From Hondaea fermentalgiana (lineage: Eukaryota > Sar > Bigyra > Thraustochytrida > Thraustochytriidae), in contig NPFB01000196.1 in assembly GCA_014084085.1 (NCBI GenBank), positions 70,258 through 132,239 of the forward strand: DNA of 61,982 nucleotides, given 5' to 3'. Positions within the stretch are counted from its first letter, which is position 1. The number at the start of each line of letters is the position of its first letter. The notes beneath the pieces were generated by a model, which had not been told where the DNA came from, did not search any database, and saw nothing but the letters and a program-made list of their open reading frames with translations. Shown here piece by piece: positions 17,977-27,723 of this stretch. The position numbers and the translations under genes were made by a program.

Positions 17977-18303
17977 GGTAGGCATTCTCCTCTTTGCTGC
18001 TCCCGAAAGTCGCCAAGACTCCATTTGAATTACAAGTAAGAAAAACTACGGTTGGTATTTGGTGTCTACGAGAAGCGAAAAACCAGAAAAGGAAAAAAGT
18101 GAAAAAAAAAGCCCTTTTCGCGACCCGAAAATCTACGTGGAGGCACAAGTCGTCAGTATGGCATGCACCGCGAAAGGGGAATGCGTTCGTCCTTGGGCGT
18201 ACAAATCTATACAGCGGCCACAAGCTTTCGTCAATCGCGTAGCAAGTCTGCTTTCGTCGAAATCGTTCAATTCAGTCGTTGGATGTGAAATGTGGTTGAT
18301 AAG

Positions 18304-21300
18304 TTATAGGTGCGGCCGGCGCTCGGCCGTCGCCTTGACAAGGATACGCAGCGAGCGAAGCTGGTCCAGCGTGAGGGTGCTCGGGTCGCGCTCCCCGTGG
18401 GTGCTAATTGCAAAGGTGAGAGCCTGATCGAGTCGTGTCGCTTCCGTGGACGAAAGACGAACGGGAGCCGAGCGATGTCGCGGCATAAAAGGCTTGAGTT
18501 CCTCGTCATGCTCGGAAACTTCTTCGGGGTCGACTTGGATCCCAATGTTGCGTCGTGGCGCCACATTGAGGTCGTAAATTACACCTTCTCTGTTAAAGAT
18601 GTTATAGGAGGCGCGAAAAAGCTCTTCGTGTCGGCTAAGAATGTCTGCCTTGGCGTATTTCAACGTGTCTGTAATGTGCACCACCCAGAGATCAGGTTCA
18701 ATCTTCATGCGTGAGCACCACAGTGCGAGGGCAAGAGTGTACAGAGAGGCAAAGTGCATACGCGACTTGACGCTTCGAAGGCCATGCAATATAGCGCGCT
18801 CAACCATGTGCGGAGAAATGAGAAGGTTGCCATTGAGGTCCAGCAAAAATTCAGTCCCAATGTGATGGTAGCCACCGTATTTGCCCTTGAATAAGCGTGG
18901 GGGCGTCTTGGGAATGATATCGCTTGCGAGAACGAAGCGCTTCGTGGAGGGCACCATGCGACGATAGCGCATGAGGAAGGAGTACGAGCCGATGCGTGGA
19001 CAGCCAAATGTAGTGCAACCTACCGCAGGTCTTTCAGAATCAGAGAGGACCGAGTCGAGATAGCAGGCAAAGTCAAATGCACAGATAACAGCAAGTGCAC
19101 CACCCAGGGAGTGACCCGAGCAGAGAACTGCGCGACGCTGACGAAGCCTTCCGTCAGGTCCAATTCGCGGGGAAATGAGTGGGTCAATGAGTTCGTGCAA
19201 TGTCTCTCTCACTCCGGCATATGCAATTTGGAAACCGCGATGCACTGTGGGTTCCTTTTCGCTCCAGAAGCGCTCACGAGGGGTCGCGCTCGGCAATGGC
19301 TCGACTTCGCAGGCCTGATCATATCGTTCGAGCTTCCAGTCAAAGTCGGTGTCCACATTGAGCGAAGAAACGGTGCCACGAAAGGAGATGATGATGCGGT
19401 CTGCGCTCTTGGCGACGATGACGTGAGTATCAAGCTTTTCGTCAACAATGTGCCGCAGAAGCTTGTACTCTGGAGCGGAGGCAACCAGCTCAGATTGCTC
19501 CGGGGGCGGGGTCGCCCATGCTTCGGTTCCAACCTTGTAAGCGAGCGCAGCAAAGTTAAAAAGGGCAATCTCTGTCTCAATGACGCAGACGTGGCTTAAA
19601 AGCTGACGCTGGATCGTGCGAAGGCGGCTGGAGCGGTTGCTCGCGAGTGACACGGCCGAGTCAGCGTAGACCTGACGCGTCTCAGAACTCTCGAGGCGAT
19701 TCTCTTCGCCATCGGCCTCATTTACTGTGCCAGCAGTCATTGGCGTGGGAGGCTCAGGGACTGGGTTCTCAAAGAGAATGCGCGAGGAGATGCCCGTGGC
19801 CTGCAAAAGCATCATTTGGCTCTTCCGGAGCTTTGGTTTCGGAGCAGAGCTGATCTGCTGCATGAATACTTTGCGGAAGCGGCGCTCTCTAGAAATGAGA
19901 ACTGGATTCTCGTCAAAGTAACGCTCGAGAATAATTTCGAGGCTCTCGCTTTTGATCATGTCAAATGGATTGAGCACATGCTGATGCGATGGATTGTGCG
20001 CTTCCTGTGTTGCGATCCCGGTCATTGGGCCCGAGCTCGAAGGAAGACCAAGGAACCATCCCCGGATCCGGGTCGAGTCTGCAGGGAGCCACGCATACGC
20101 CATGATGAGAACCCAGGCTGTAAAGCAAACGCCTAGGCATGAAAAGGTGACTGCCGACGAAGTAATGCCTACCATGTAAAGGGGGTCCGCCTCGAGATAT
20201 ACGCTATCGAGCAAACCATCCGCGGTGAGGTTCACCATCGGACGTTGAATGTTGACAGAAACACTTGGAACGCATGTTTCAAGGACACCAAGGAGAAAGA
20301 TAAGTGTCCAGAAAAGCGAGATGGTAGCTTGAGTAAAGGTCACACTGAGGTAATTGGACCGATTGAGGGCATACGGAATTGCTGCAATTCGCTGATGAAC
20401 CCTTTTCGAAGTGCGACCAATGTACCAAAAGATTGAAATCTCGAGGGCAAAGAGGACGGTAACGCCGATTGCACGACGAAAGGCGGTAGGATACACATCC
20501 ATGGAGCAGTAGAGATCGCCGTTCTCATCGGAAGTAGTGCAGACGCGAAGTACGCTCAACATGCCGACAAACGGCACAAGGCTACAGTTGAAGTTAAAGA
20601 CCTCCTCGAGTAGGGCAAAGAAGATGGTGTAGATGAGGAGACCGACGAGAAATTTCCACGCCATGCCGAGACGGAGGACACCGCGAATGGACGTTCTGCT
20701 CGCACAGCGAGCGTAGCTGCAGCACATAAAGCAGCAGAAAACATAGTAGCAAGAGCAAAGGCTCATTTGTTTCGAACGAGTTTCCACGCTTTTCCAGAAG
20801 CGGGAAATTGAGCCGGACACGACGGACCAAAGCCTCTGCATTCTGAACCGCAAAGGAGAGAGTCGCTTTTCCTTCTCCATGACTGCTGCCCCTGCCTCGT
20901 TTTCAACATCTTTTTCGGGATTTGTTTGCGACTGGTGGCGCTCAGGCATCCTCGTCGTGCCCAACATGTGGGCATCCATTCGGGAATTGCGACTCCTTTC
21001 CAGGAGAAAAAAGGTGTCCCCGTCTGCATCATCTTCATCGTCGTCCTCCTCTTTATCGTCTGTGTCACTTCCACTCTCGTCGAACATATCGTCGTCCGAG
21101 TCTGAGCTCAAGATCTCGTCTTCGTCTTCATCCGTTGGATCACCCGATTTTGCCCGTCGCTTGCCGGAGGCGTCAATGATGAGAGTGCGGGGTCGCGGCT
21201 TCTTGCCTGCGCGAGAACTGAGCGTCTTTAAGCGCAGCTCGATGCTAAGGCTGTAATAGCCTGCGATGCGCAGCATGCTTGCCCAAAAAAAGAAGAGAAG

Positions 21301-22326
21301 CGCGATGGAAATTTGTCCCGATGTGTTGCTATTGTCGTCATTTTCAATCATCATGTAGATGTAGACCTGATCACCAAAGAGCGTCACGTTTTGGGCTCGA
21401 GAAATGGCGCGCTTGTAATCTGCCCAGTATAATGCAGTGTTGACGAGACCGTAATTTGGCACCAAGGCCTGATAGATGATGAGAATGATGATGAGGACTT
21501 GCTGCGGAAGAACACGCTCCTTTCTGCACCTGCGTGCAATGATGCGCTGCGGAAATGAAATGAGAAGGAAGAGGAGGATTGCAGAGGCGAGAACCATCAT
21601 CGCCCCTTCAATGGCAAGCACTTCAGGGATGCGATCGGCAACTTTGGTGTTTTCGAGAATGTAAGTGGCAACCGTTATCGCGAGAATGAAGACTGAAATC
21701 ACGAGAATTATGATGAATTGCACTCCTTGATTGCTGAGGACCTCGAGTTTGGTTTGTGGAAGCGCCGAGTCGGCAATGTAGGCCCGATCTTCTTTTGCGA
21801 CTGCTGTCTCGGTGCGCGTAGACCCGTCCGGATGCTCTACTCTCTGCAATTTCGTACCCCGACCTGCGTGTTCGTTTTGCTCTCCGATGAGCATATCAGT
21901 TCGGGTTGGAGACCCCGGAGCATCATTGGCAGGCTCGGCTTTCGGAGCGAGAGAAGATGTTTGACTTGGTCTTGTCATCGAGGTGGACAGGCCTTGAAGG
22001 GCCATGCTGCCCGTCCCGTTTCCCATTTCGAGATCATCAGTACCCACTCCACTCTCTGCTGAAGTGATTGTCGCTGCGCTTGGGAACCGAGTTGGAGGAT
22101 GTATTACATCTTCGTTGGGCTTGAACACTGCATCATCTGCCTTGTCGTATCTTGCGCGCGTCCCCCGGTCTGTCTGCCCGGTCCCCAGAGCCACTGCCGA
22201 CCTTGGAGACGTTTGCTCCGGCGCCGCGCGCCCATTTTCTGCCCCGTTGACGACACCTGCACTGCTGTTGCTTGTTGTCTCCACAGGCGCGGAGGGCGCC
22301 TTTTGGTTGTCTACTGCCGGGAGCAT
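18304..22326 (-). CDS. Multi-TM class-3 (sn-1-specific diacylglycerol-type) lipase, 1340 aa
   Basis: The C-terminal lipase_3 domain has the nucleophile Ser1073 in GHSLGG, a probable Asp1136 in 'ASDIIPKTPP' and His1154/1155 in 'YHHIGTE', preceded by the oxyanion strand 'IISFRGTVSS'. About nine hydrophobic helices precede it, beginning with VQFIIILVISVFILAI and including SVTFTQATISLFWTLIFLL. An acidic Ser/Asp-rich cytosolic loop separates two groups of helices. Polytopic lipases of this class include diacylglycerol lipases that release 2-monoacylglycerol at the plasma membrane. The substrate here is inferred from architecture only, and the TM count exceeds the four of animal DAGL. The ATG at 22326 is chosen because the longer frame begins with GTG. 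It is divergently oriented from the asparagine-synthetase-like gene. Confidence 0.88.
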   Translation of the reverse strand: MLPAVDNQKAPSAPVETTSNSSAGVVNGAENGRAAPEQTSPRSAVALGTGQTDRGTRARYDKADDAVFKPNEDVIHPPTRFPSAATITSAESGVGTDDLEMGNGTGSMALQGLSTSMTRPSQTSSLAPKAEPANDAPGSPTRTDMLIGEQNEHAGRGTKLQRVEHPDGSTRTETAVAKEDRAYIADSALPQTKLEVLSNQGVQFIIILVISVFILAITVATYILENTKVADRIPEVLAIEGAMMVLASAILLFLLISFPQRIIARRCRKERVLPQQVLIIILIIYQALVPNYGLVNTALYWADYKRAISRAQNVTLFGDQVYIYMMIENDDNSNTSGQISIALLFFFWASMLRIAGYYSLSIELRLKTLSSRAGKKPRPRTLIIDASGKRRAKSGDPTDEDEDEILSSDSDDDMFDESGSDTDDKEEDDDEDDADGDTFFLLERSRNSRMDAHMLGTTRMPERHQSQTNPEKDVENEAGAAVMEKEKRLSPLRFRMQRLWSVVSGSISRFWKSVETRSKQMSLCSCYYVFCCFMCCSYARCASRTSIRGVLRLGMAWKFLVGLLIYTIFFALLEEVFNFNCSLVPFVGMLSVLRVCTTSDENGDLYCSMDVYPTAFRRAIGVTVLFALEISIFWYIGRTSKRVHQRIAAIPYALNRSNYLSVTFTQATISLFWTLIFLLGVLETCVPSVSVNIQRPMVNLTADGLLDSVYLEADPLYMVGITSSAVTFSCLGVCFTAWVLIMAYAWLPADSTRIRGWFLGLPSSSGPMTGIATQEAHNPSHQHVLNPFDMIKSESLEIILERYFDENPVLISRERRFRKVFMQQISSAPKPKLRKSQMMLLQATGISSRILFENPVPEPPTPMTAGTVNEADGEENRLESSETRQVYADSAVSLASNRSSRLRTIQRQLLSHVCVIETEIALFNFAALAYKVGTEAWATPPPEQSELVASAPEYKLLRHIVDEKLDTHVIVAKSADRIIISFRGTVSSLNVDTDFDWKLERYDQACEVEPLPSATPRERFWSEKEPTVHRGFQIAYAGVRETLHELIDPLISPRIGPDGRLRQRRAVLCSGHSLGGALAVICAFDFACYLDSVLSDSERPAVGCTTFGCPRIGSYSFLMRYRRMVPSTKRFVLASDIIPKTPPRLFKGKYGGYHHIGTEFLLDLNGNLLISPHMVERAILHGLRSVKSRMHFASLYTLALALWCSRMKIEPDLWVVHITDTLKYAKADILSRHEELFRASYNIFNREGVIYDLNVAPRRNIGIQVDPEEVSEHDEELKPFMPRHRSAPVRLSSTEATRLDQALTFAISTHGERDPSTLTLDQLRSLRILVKATAERRPHL

Positions 22327-23069
22327 GCTTGCCGCAGCTCGCTCGCACAGACCCACGTTCGCTCGCGCGCGCGCGCCCACCGCCCCAGGCGGGCGAGCGC
22401 TCGAGTATTACCTTGTGCAGGCCCCGGAGCAGTTGTCTGATGAAGTGAAAGTCGTCAAATGGCACTTGTCCGGTGATTGGTTGCGCCGCTGGTGACGTGC
22501 AAAGCCGCTAACATCTGCAGCTGATAGGCCCTACCCCTGGGGGGAAGACCCCGGGCAAGGTATAACCGGGGTGACCGGCACATCCGTAAACGATCCGGGT
22601 CTGCTTCGAGGCTCGACTTTCCGTCGAAAAGTCTGCAGCTGGTGACATGTGACGAGATGACCGGTGATGGGTGGGTGGGCGAAAGAGGTGGTCCCGCCCA
22701 GACTTGTTTGCTCGAGGTTTGTTTGAAAGGAGCTTGTTCACGCGATTTCTTGACGAGTCAGCTGTTTGTTCGTGGACTAACATTGAACAGAACTTGCTCA
22801 TGTGCTTGTTTGTGATTGATAGATTCGTGATAAGGGTGGTCCTTCGTAGCCCAGAAACAGATGGTGATCATTGCAGTGCATCGATGCCAGCGAACCACTT
22901 CTACGAACAACATGTATTGTCCGATGGTCCAAGATAAACAGCAAATCTGCTCTCCGCCAGCCAGGTTGCGCGGGAGCGAGAGAGCGCACGGACGACTTCC
23001 TGCGAGCGAGCGAAGTCAGAAGTCGGCCAGACCGCCTCGCACACGGATAGCAACCACGCGCGACGCGCC
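22327..23069. promoter_or_regulatory. Divergent intergenic region (lipase / Asn-synthetase-like)
   Basis: This 0.74 kb region must contain promoters for both neighbours. On the lipase side there is a CCAAT box (ATTGG on the plus strand, 22476-22480) about 150 bases upstream of its ATG. GCTGGTGAC occurs near 22488 and again near 22638, and CTGCAGCTG occurs near 22515 and near 22633. A GC-rich stem (CCTGGGG...CCCCGGG) lies near 22536-22556. No gene is seen. Confidence 0.45.
22476..22480 (-). promoter_or_regulatory. CCAAT box candidate for the lipase gene
   Basis: CCAAT on the minus strand in the context CAACCAATCACC, about 150 bases from the lipase start codon. Position and orientation fit a CCAAT element; this is inference only. 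Confidence 0.3.
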
Positions 23070-24212
23070 ATGGCGCTCTCCGCGGCTGAGGCGGCCAAGA
23101 CGTGTCGTGCCAAGCTGATTGCGAGCGTGCAGTCAATCTGGACAGAGCAGTGGGGCCTCGCGCCAAACGCAAAGACGCCGAGAGCGAAGGGGGAGCGAGT
23201 CGCCATCGTCTTGAGCGGAGGTGTCGACACCTGCGCTGTCGTGGAAGCTCTTCGTGAAAATGGCTTCGTCGTAGATCTCGCCCTCACCGTTTACTGCGAC
23301 CCCAGCGCCACGGATCGGCCTTACGCGCCGCTCATTGCGAAAAGTTATGGCGTGGATCACGTTGAAATTGAATGCGGCAAGGATGAGCTGCTGCAGGGGC
23401 CACTTCAGCTTTGCGTTGAAGCGCTACGCTCCTTTGATCCCATGCAAATTCGCAACAGCATGGTGGTCGCTCGCGCATTAATGGAGGCCAAGGAGCGTGG
23501 GATGCGGTACGTGCTGACGGGTGATGGGTCCGATGAGCTCATGGGCGGGTACTCTTTTTCCTGGGCCACCGAAGACCCGCTATGGACGCAAAAGCGAGGG
23601 GAAATGTGCTCTGACTGGTTCTTCTCCGCGCCCGTACTTGGCGAGGCGCTCGGTCTCAAGGTGACGAGCCCGTTCACAGCGCCGATTTTTGCGGATTGGG
23701 CGCTTTCATCGCTTGACAAGGCGCTCTGCATTGGGAAGCGCGATTTGGAGGCTGCACCGGGCGAGGCTCGTCAGCACCGACAGACGGGCAAGCTGCCTCT
23801 TCGTGAGGCGTTTCCCGAGGCAATCTCGGCTTGGCGACGCAAAGATCCAATCGAGGTTGGCTCCGGCGCCACTGTGCTTGGCAAAGAAGAGGGTCGGTAC
23901 TTTTCAGATCTTATCAATGCAGAGGAGCTTTTGCAGGAAAAGCAACGGCTGCTGCGCGAGGACAAGGTGGTCATTCGCAACCCGGAGCATCTCTACTATT
24001 ATCGGGTTTTCCGCCAGGCGTTTACCTCTCTCGAGGATTCTCGCCTTCCTGCGCGCGGGCCACACGGCGACGACACTTGCTGTCTCGCTTGCCACTATAA
24101 ACTTTCTCGGCCGACGTCAGACTTCTGCCGTATTTGTGGTCAATGGCCGGCACGTCGCAGGTCAACAAGCTTGGATCTCGATATTGGAGTTCCTGAGAAA
24201 AAAGGAAAGTAG
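23070..24212 (+). CDS. Asparagine-synthetase-like PP-loop amidotransferase without glutaminase domain, 380 aa
   Basis: The PP-loop ATP-binding motif is 'LSGGVDT' (about 48-54), with Thr where Asn synthetases usually have Ser. The second signature 'LTGDGSDELMGGY' (149-161) matches the synthetase-domain pyrophosphate-binding motif. There is no N-terminal Cys-2 class II glutaminase domain. The protein begins with about 40 residues and goes straight into the synthetase fold, so it would need free ammonia or a partner, or have another acyl-acceptor chemistry. The C-terminus carries an added zinc-ribbon-like element with 'CLAC' and 'CRIC' (about 338-356). Length and layout differ from the usual about 550-aa AsnB/ASNS. 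The start at 23070 lies in the context GCGCCATGG. Neighbours give no pathway clue. Confidence 0.83.
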   Translation: MALSAAEAAKTCRAKLIASVQSIWTEQWGLAPNAKTPRAKGERVAIVLSGGVDTCAVVEALRENGFVVDLALTVYCDPSATDRPYAPLIAKSYGVDHVEIECGKDELLQGPLQLCVEALRSFDPMQIRNSMVVARALMEAKERGMRYVLTGDGSDELMGGYSFSWATEDPLWTQKRGEMCSDWFFSAPVLGEALGLKVTSPFTAPIFADWALSSLDKALCIGKRDLEAAPGEARQHRQTGKLPLREAFPEAISAWRRKDPIEVGSGATVLGKEEGRYFSDLINAEELLQEKQRLLREDKVVIRNPEHLYYYRVFRQAFTSLEDSRLPARGPHGDDTCCLACHYKLSRPTSDFCRICGQWPARRRSTSLDLDIGVPEKKGK

Positions 24213-24468
24213 GCTAGAGCGCCCTTTGCATGTGGCTTTTCTTCTTCTTGTTTCTTGTTTCTTCTTCTTCATCATCATCTTCGCTCCGTTTACTCTGCTT
24301 GTCTCGACTGGATTTTCAACCGTGCGCGGACGCACGAGTTCGTTGGTCCACATACCTTCGTTTGCGAACCAAGGTTGTCTCCTCGAGGCTACGCTGGTGG
24401 TACTTACAAGGAGAAAAGAAGTGCAAATTGGATATAAACGTCGTTTTTAGATATTACTGACGAAAAGA

Positions 24469-26421
24469 TCAAAACAAAGGGTTGTTGGCGAACTTGTTGC
24501 GGCCACGTCCTGAACTAATCTTCGCCCGCTTGGCTCTCGCCTGGCGTGCAAGCTTGCTGTTTTTGGAGCGATATTCGCCGACACGGTTCTTCTCCTTCCA
24601 GCGCTGACGCCCCGACGTCGACTTGCCGAACTGTTGCAACACTGTGCGGTCCTCCGAGAGTGGGGCTTGGCCCGGAACCAGCTTGATCGCTGCGCGCGTG
24701 CTCCGCGCAGGTTGAGACCCTGATGCCCCCATACCAGGAATCAGATAGTCGGGAATGTGCTTGAGGTGCTTATGCACCTTGCTCGCCCGAAACGCATCAT
24801 GCTGAAGTAGCGCGCGTTCTGTTGGGTTATCCTCAAAGTGTGCCTTGAGCTTTTCAGAGTTGAGCATCTCGCGCTTGACCTCGCGCACACGAGCCTCTTG
24901 GATTGCTTGCTTTGTCACAGCGCGGGAGACATCTTCGACACGATAGCGAAAACCGTTAATCTCGCTCACGTCGAGCGCCAGAGGCGCGGGCTGCAGCTGG
25001 TCGTCGACCTTGGGCTGACTTGCCTGAATCTCTTCCAGAAGCGCCATCTGCGAGGGATCTTCGGCATCGACAATCGTCAACGCCATGCCACCAGCACCTC
25101 CGCGTGCCGTGCGGCCGATGCGATGCGTGTATGCCTGAAGGCTGGGGGGCATATCAATGTTGACCACAACAGACACGCCTTGAAAGTCGACACCACGTGC
25201 CACACCAAATTCATCGTCGGCTTCAACTTCGACTTCGGCACGCTTGCGTTTGCGTCGCTTTGATGTCTCTTGCTCGTTATCACTGTCGGACGTGGCCGCG
25301 GCCTTGGCTTTCGACTGTTTGCCCTCGTCTTCGTCCTCGCTCTCTTCGTCGTTTTCGATGTCGTCGTCTTCCTCGCTATCATCGTTGTCCTCGCTGTCTT
25401 CCTCGTCCTCACTGTCTTGCTCGTTATCTTGAGGCGCAACGATCTGCATGGAGTTGTCGGTACAGATGAGATTGTCGAAAACACCGCGATTGAACTGCTC
25501 GAGAATGTGAAGACGTGTGTTCATGGGCAGCTCAGCGTTGAGCACAGCAGCCTTGACATGGAATTGCTCCAGCAAGAGCTTGAGGTGGTAACAGTTGTGG
25601 AGAGAGTTTACGAAAAAGAGCTTTTTACCGGAAATGAGCTCGAGGCGCAAGAGTGCGAAAAGAAGAACGTCGCGATCGCTCTGCTTGCTTTCAACAAACC
25701 ATTGCGCCAACTTGCCGTCGGTCGAGGCCTCATTGAGCTTGACCGTGACCGCATTGTGCAGAACAAGCTTCTTCAAAGCCTGGACGTCCGCGTTGAGGGT
25801 GGCGGACATGAGAAACGACTGGCACGTGTTGGGCAGCTGGCCAACGATGATGCCAACGTCGTCGGCATAGCCGAATGAAAAGATGAGATCCGCCTCATCG
25901 ACAACGACAGTCTCTACCGTAGTGCGCAGGTTGAAGGCGCCATCCTTCTTTGACTTGGTGAGGTGCGCAGAGAGGCGACCGGGCGTGGCAATGACAATGT
26001 CCGGGAGTGCGCGAAGCCAGGTTTCCTGTACGCTCGTCTTTTCTGCAGAGAGAGCCACGGCACGCACAACATCGCGGCAAAAGTACATGAGGTCGTTCAG
26101 CTGGTTTTGCACCTGGGCCACCAGCTCTCGCGTTGGCACGAGGATGATGGCCCGAATGGCATCGCGGGCATCACCCTGCTGCTTGGCGGAAAGAATTTTC
26201 TGCAGCACCGGAATCAGGTACGCTAGGGTCTTGCCAGATCCAGTGCGAGCCCTGACGAGCAGGTCCTTGCCTTCGAGCGCGAGCGGAAGCGTACGTTTCT
26301 GCACCAGCGTCGGCCGCACGAACCCGCATTTCATGACCGCCTTGGTGATGCGCTTGTCCAGCGGCGTGCGCAGAGACGCGAACGTCTCGTCCTCCACGGC
26401 ATCCTGCCCTTCTGCCGCCAT
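24469..26421 (-). CDS. DEAD-box ATP-dependent RNA helicase, Dbp9/DDX56 family, 650 aa
   Basis: All helicase motifs are present: ARTGSGKT (motif I, about 57-64), PTRELVAQ (Ia), TPGRL (Ib), DEAD (about 176), SAT (III), ARGVDF (V) and HRIGRTARGG (VI, about 428). The N-terminal 'KAVMKCGFVRPTLVQ' Q-motif region and the split of 'LICTD...GVARGVDF' by a long acidic Glu/Asp insert (about 327-400) are typical of Dbp9/DDX56. Those proteins act in large ribosomal subunit assembly in the nucleolus. The C-terminus is basic (KRAKISSGRGRNKF), as in the family. The true start is the ATG at 26421; the open frame continues to 27114 only through repeats and a scaffold gap. Confidence 0.93.
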   Translation of the reverse strand: MAAEGQDAVEDETFASLRTPLDKRITKAVMKCGFVRPTLVQKRTLPLALEGKDLLVRARTGSGKTLAYLIPVLQKILSAKQQGDARDAIRAIILVPTRELVAQVQNQLNDLMYFCRDVVRAVALSAEKTSVQETWLRALPDIVIATPGRLSAHLTKSKKDGAFNLRTTVETVVVDEADLIFSFGYADDVGIIVGQLPNTCQSFLMSATLNADVQALKKLVLHNAVTVKLNEASTDGKLAQWFVESKQSDRDVLLFALLRLELISGKKLFFVNSLHNCYHLKLLLEQFHVKAAVLNAELPMNTRLHILEQFNRGVFDNLICTDNSMQIVAPQDNEQDSEDEEDSEDNDDSEEDDDIENDEESEDEDEGKQSKAKAAATSDSDNEQETSKRRKRKRAEVEVEADDEFGVARGVDFQGVSVVVNIDMPPSLQAYTHRIGRTARGGAGGMALTIVDAEDPSQMALLEEIQASQPKVDDQLQPAPLALDVSEINGFRYRVEDVSRAVTKQAIQEARVREVKREMLNSEKLKAHFEDNPTERALLQHDAFRASKVHKHLKHIPDYLIPGMGASGSQPARSTRAAIKLVPGQAPLSEDRTVLQQFGKSTSGRQRWKEKNRVGEYRSKNSKLARQARAKRAKISSGRGRNKFANNPLF

Positions 26422-26448
26422 GCTGGCCTCCTCGGTCTCCGCGCCGCA

Positions 26449-26450
<2 letters not shown>

Positions 26451-26480
<30 letters not shown>

Positions 26481-26499
26481 GAGCGAGCGAGCGAGCGAG
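26451..26499. repeat. (GCAA)n/(GCGA)n tetranucleotide array
   Basis: GCAA units pass into GCGA units in the 5' leader of the helicase gene. Confidence 0.95.
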
Positions 26500-26773
26500 T
26501 TCCTCTCCTCCCCGCGCAATTCTGCTCTGCCACGCTCTGCACTGCCTGCCGTGGCCTCTCCACCACCAGCCAGAACCAGCCACTTCTCCCGACCTCAAAA
26601 CGCGTTGCGCTCCCGACCGGCCCGCCCAGGTTCTAGTTAGGTTTATGCGCTCGTTCCGCATCTGTTCTCTTTTGGTTCCGCTCTCGAAAAGCTCTCCCTC
26701 TTTTTTTTTTTTCTTTTTTTTTTTTTCTCTCTCTCTCTTTTTGGGTATAACGTCGCCGACTGCTTGCCGCGCC

Positions 26774-26873
26774 NNNNNNNNNNNNNNNNNNNNNNNNNNN
26801 NNNNNNNNNNNNNNNNNNNNNNNNNNNNNNNNNNNNNNNNNNNNNNNNNNNNNNNNNNNNNNNNNNNNNNNNN
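26774..26873. other. Scaffold gap (100 N)
   Basis: A run of exactly 100 N between GC-rich flanks. No flank duplication is visible here. Confidence 0.99.
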
Positions 26874-27723
26874 GGGCGGTCGCGTCGCCGGCTCGCGTGC
26901 GCGGCCTCCCTCGGTCGGTCGGCCGGCGGTAGGGCTTCGCGGCTCGCGGTCGGCCGGGTCTCGGGCGAAAAAAGATACAAATCGCCCCAGCCCGCACAGA
27001 AGGCAGGAAGGATACTAGAAAAGAGAAGAAGCGGCCAAGAACGCGGAGAGCAAGCAGGCGAGAAAGCAGCGCAGAGCAGAAAGCAGAAACAAACTCACAA
27101 CCCGAAAGCTTCAAGACCGTCGCCAGGTAGGTGCGAGCGCGAGCGCGAGCGCGAGCGCGAGCGGACGGCGCGAGAGGATCTGCATGTCGCGTGCGTGTGC
27201 TTGTGCATGTGCGTGTGCGTGGCGGACAAGCGTGATGGGGTTAGCGAGGAAGAGGAGGAGGAGGGTGATGACGAGGAACGTCTGAGGATGAGCGGATGGA
27301 CGATGTCGGGCTCAAGACGTCGACGAAGACGAGGATGAGGATGAGGACGACAAGGGCGACGACAAGGGCGCTGCCGCCGCCAACGGCGGCGGCGACGACG
27401 ACGACGACGGCAATGACGTTGACGACAACGTCCGAGATGTGGGGAGGATACAGAAGGGGGACGGGGCAATTATAGTGGTGAGCCGCGATGCTCTGCTGAG
27501 AGCGACCACAAGCACGACAATGGTGTCACGGCCGAGGATGACAAGGAGGGAGGGAAATAGAGAAGCGAAAGGTCTCGCGATGGCGGGAAGCGCGGATTTT
27601 GAAGGCCAACCTATGTGTATATGTGTGTTGTTGTGCGATACTGACTGACATGTGACCTGGGAAAAAATAAATATTTCTATCCAATGACGCAGAAACCAAG
27701 CCGAAACACAACCACCAGAAAAG

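Larger units (their letters stand above)
17187..18303. other. Upstream region of the FG-GAP gene with a decayed 5' duplicate
   Basis: About 1.1 kb lies between the FG-GAP gene and the lipase stop. The first part is 5' UTR and promoter. Bases 17462-17489 hold two overlapping inverted repeats, and a truncated copy of the gene's 5' end lies at 17851-17976. Short frames in 17957-18300 show no family similarity. No RNA gene was recognised. Confidence 0.6.
26422..27723. promoter_or_regulatory. Divergent region between helicase and transaldolase, with repeats and a gap
   Basis: This 1.3 kb region carries promoters for both neighbours. It contains GCAA and GCGA tetranucleotide runs (26451-26499) 30 bases from the helicase ATG, a T-rich tract (26701-26739), a 100 N gap (26774-26873), and a GCGAGC hexanucleotide run (about 27133-27162). 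On the transaldolase side, CAG|GTAGGT at 27127 and CGCAG at 27688-27692 could bound a 5' UTR intron. No coding sequence is supported. Confidence 0.5.

Noticed and set aside
25883..26932. 349-aa plus-strand frame opposite the helicase
   Set aside because: Antisense to the helicase motifs and running through repeats and 100 N; no family resemblance.
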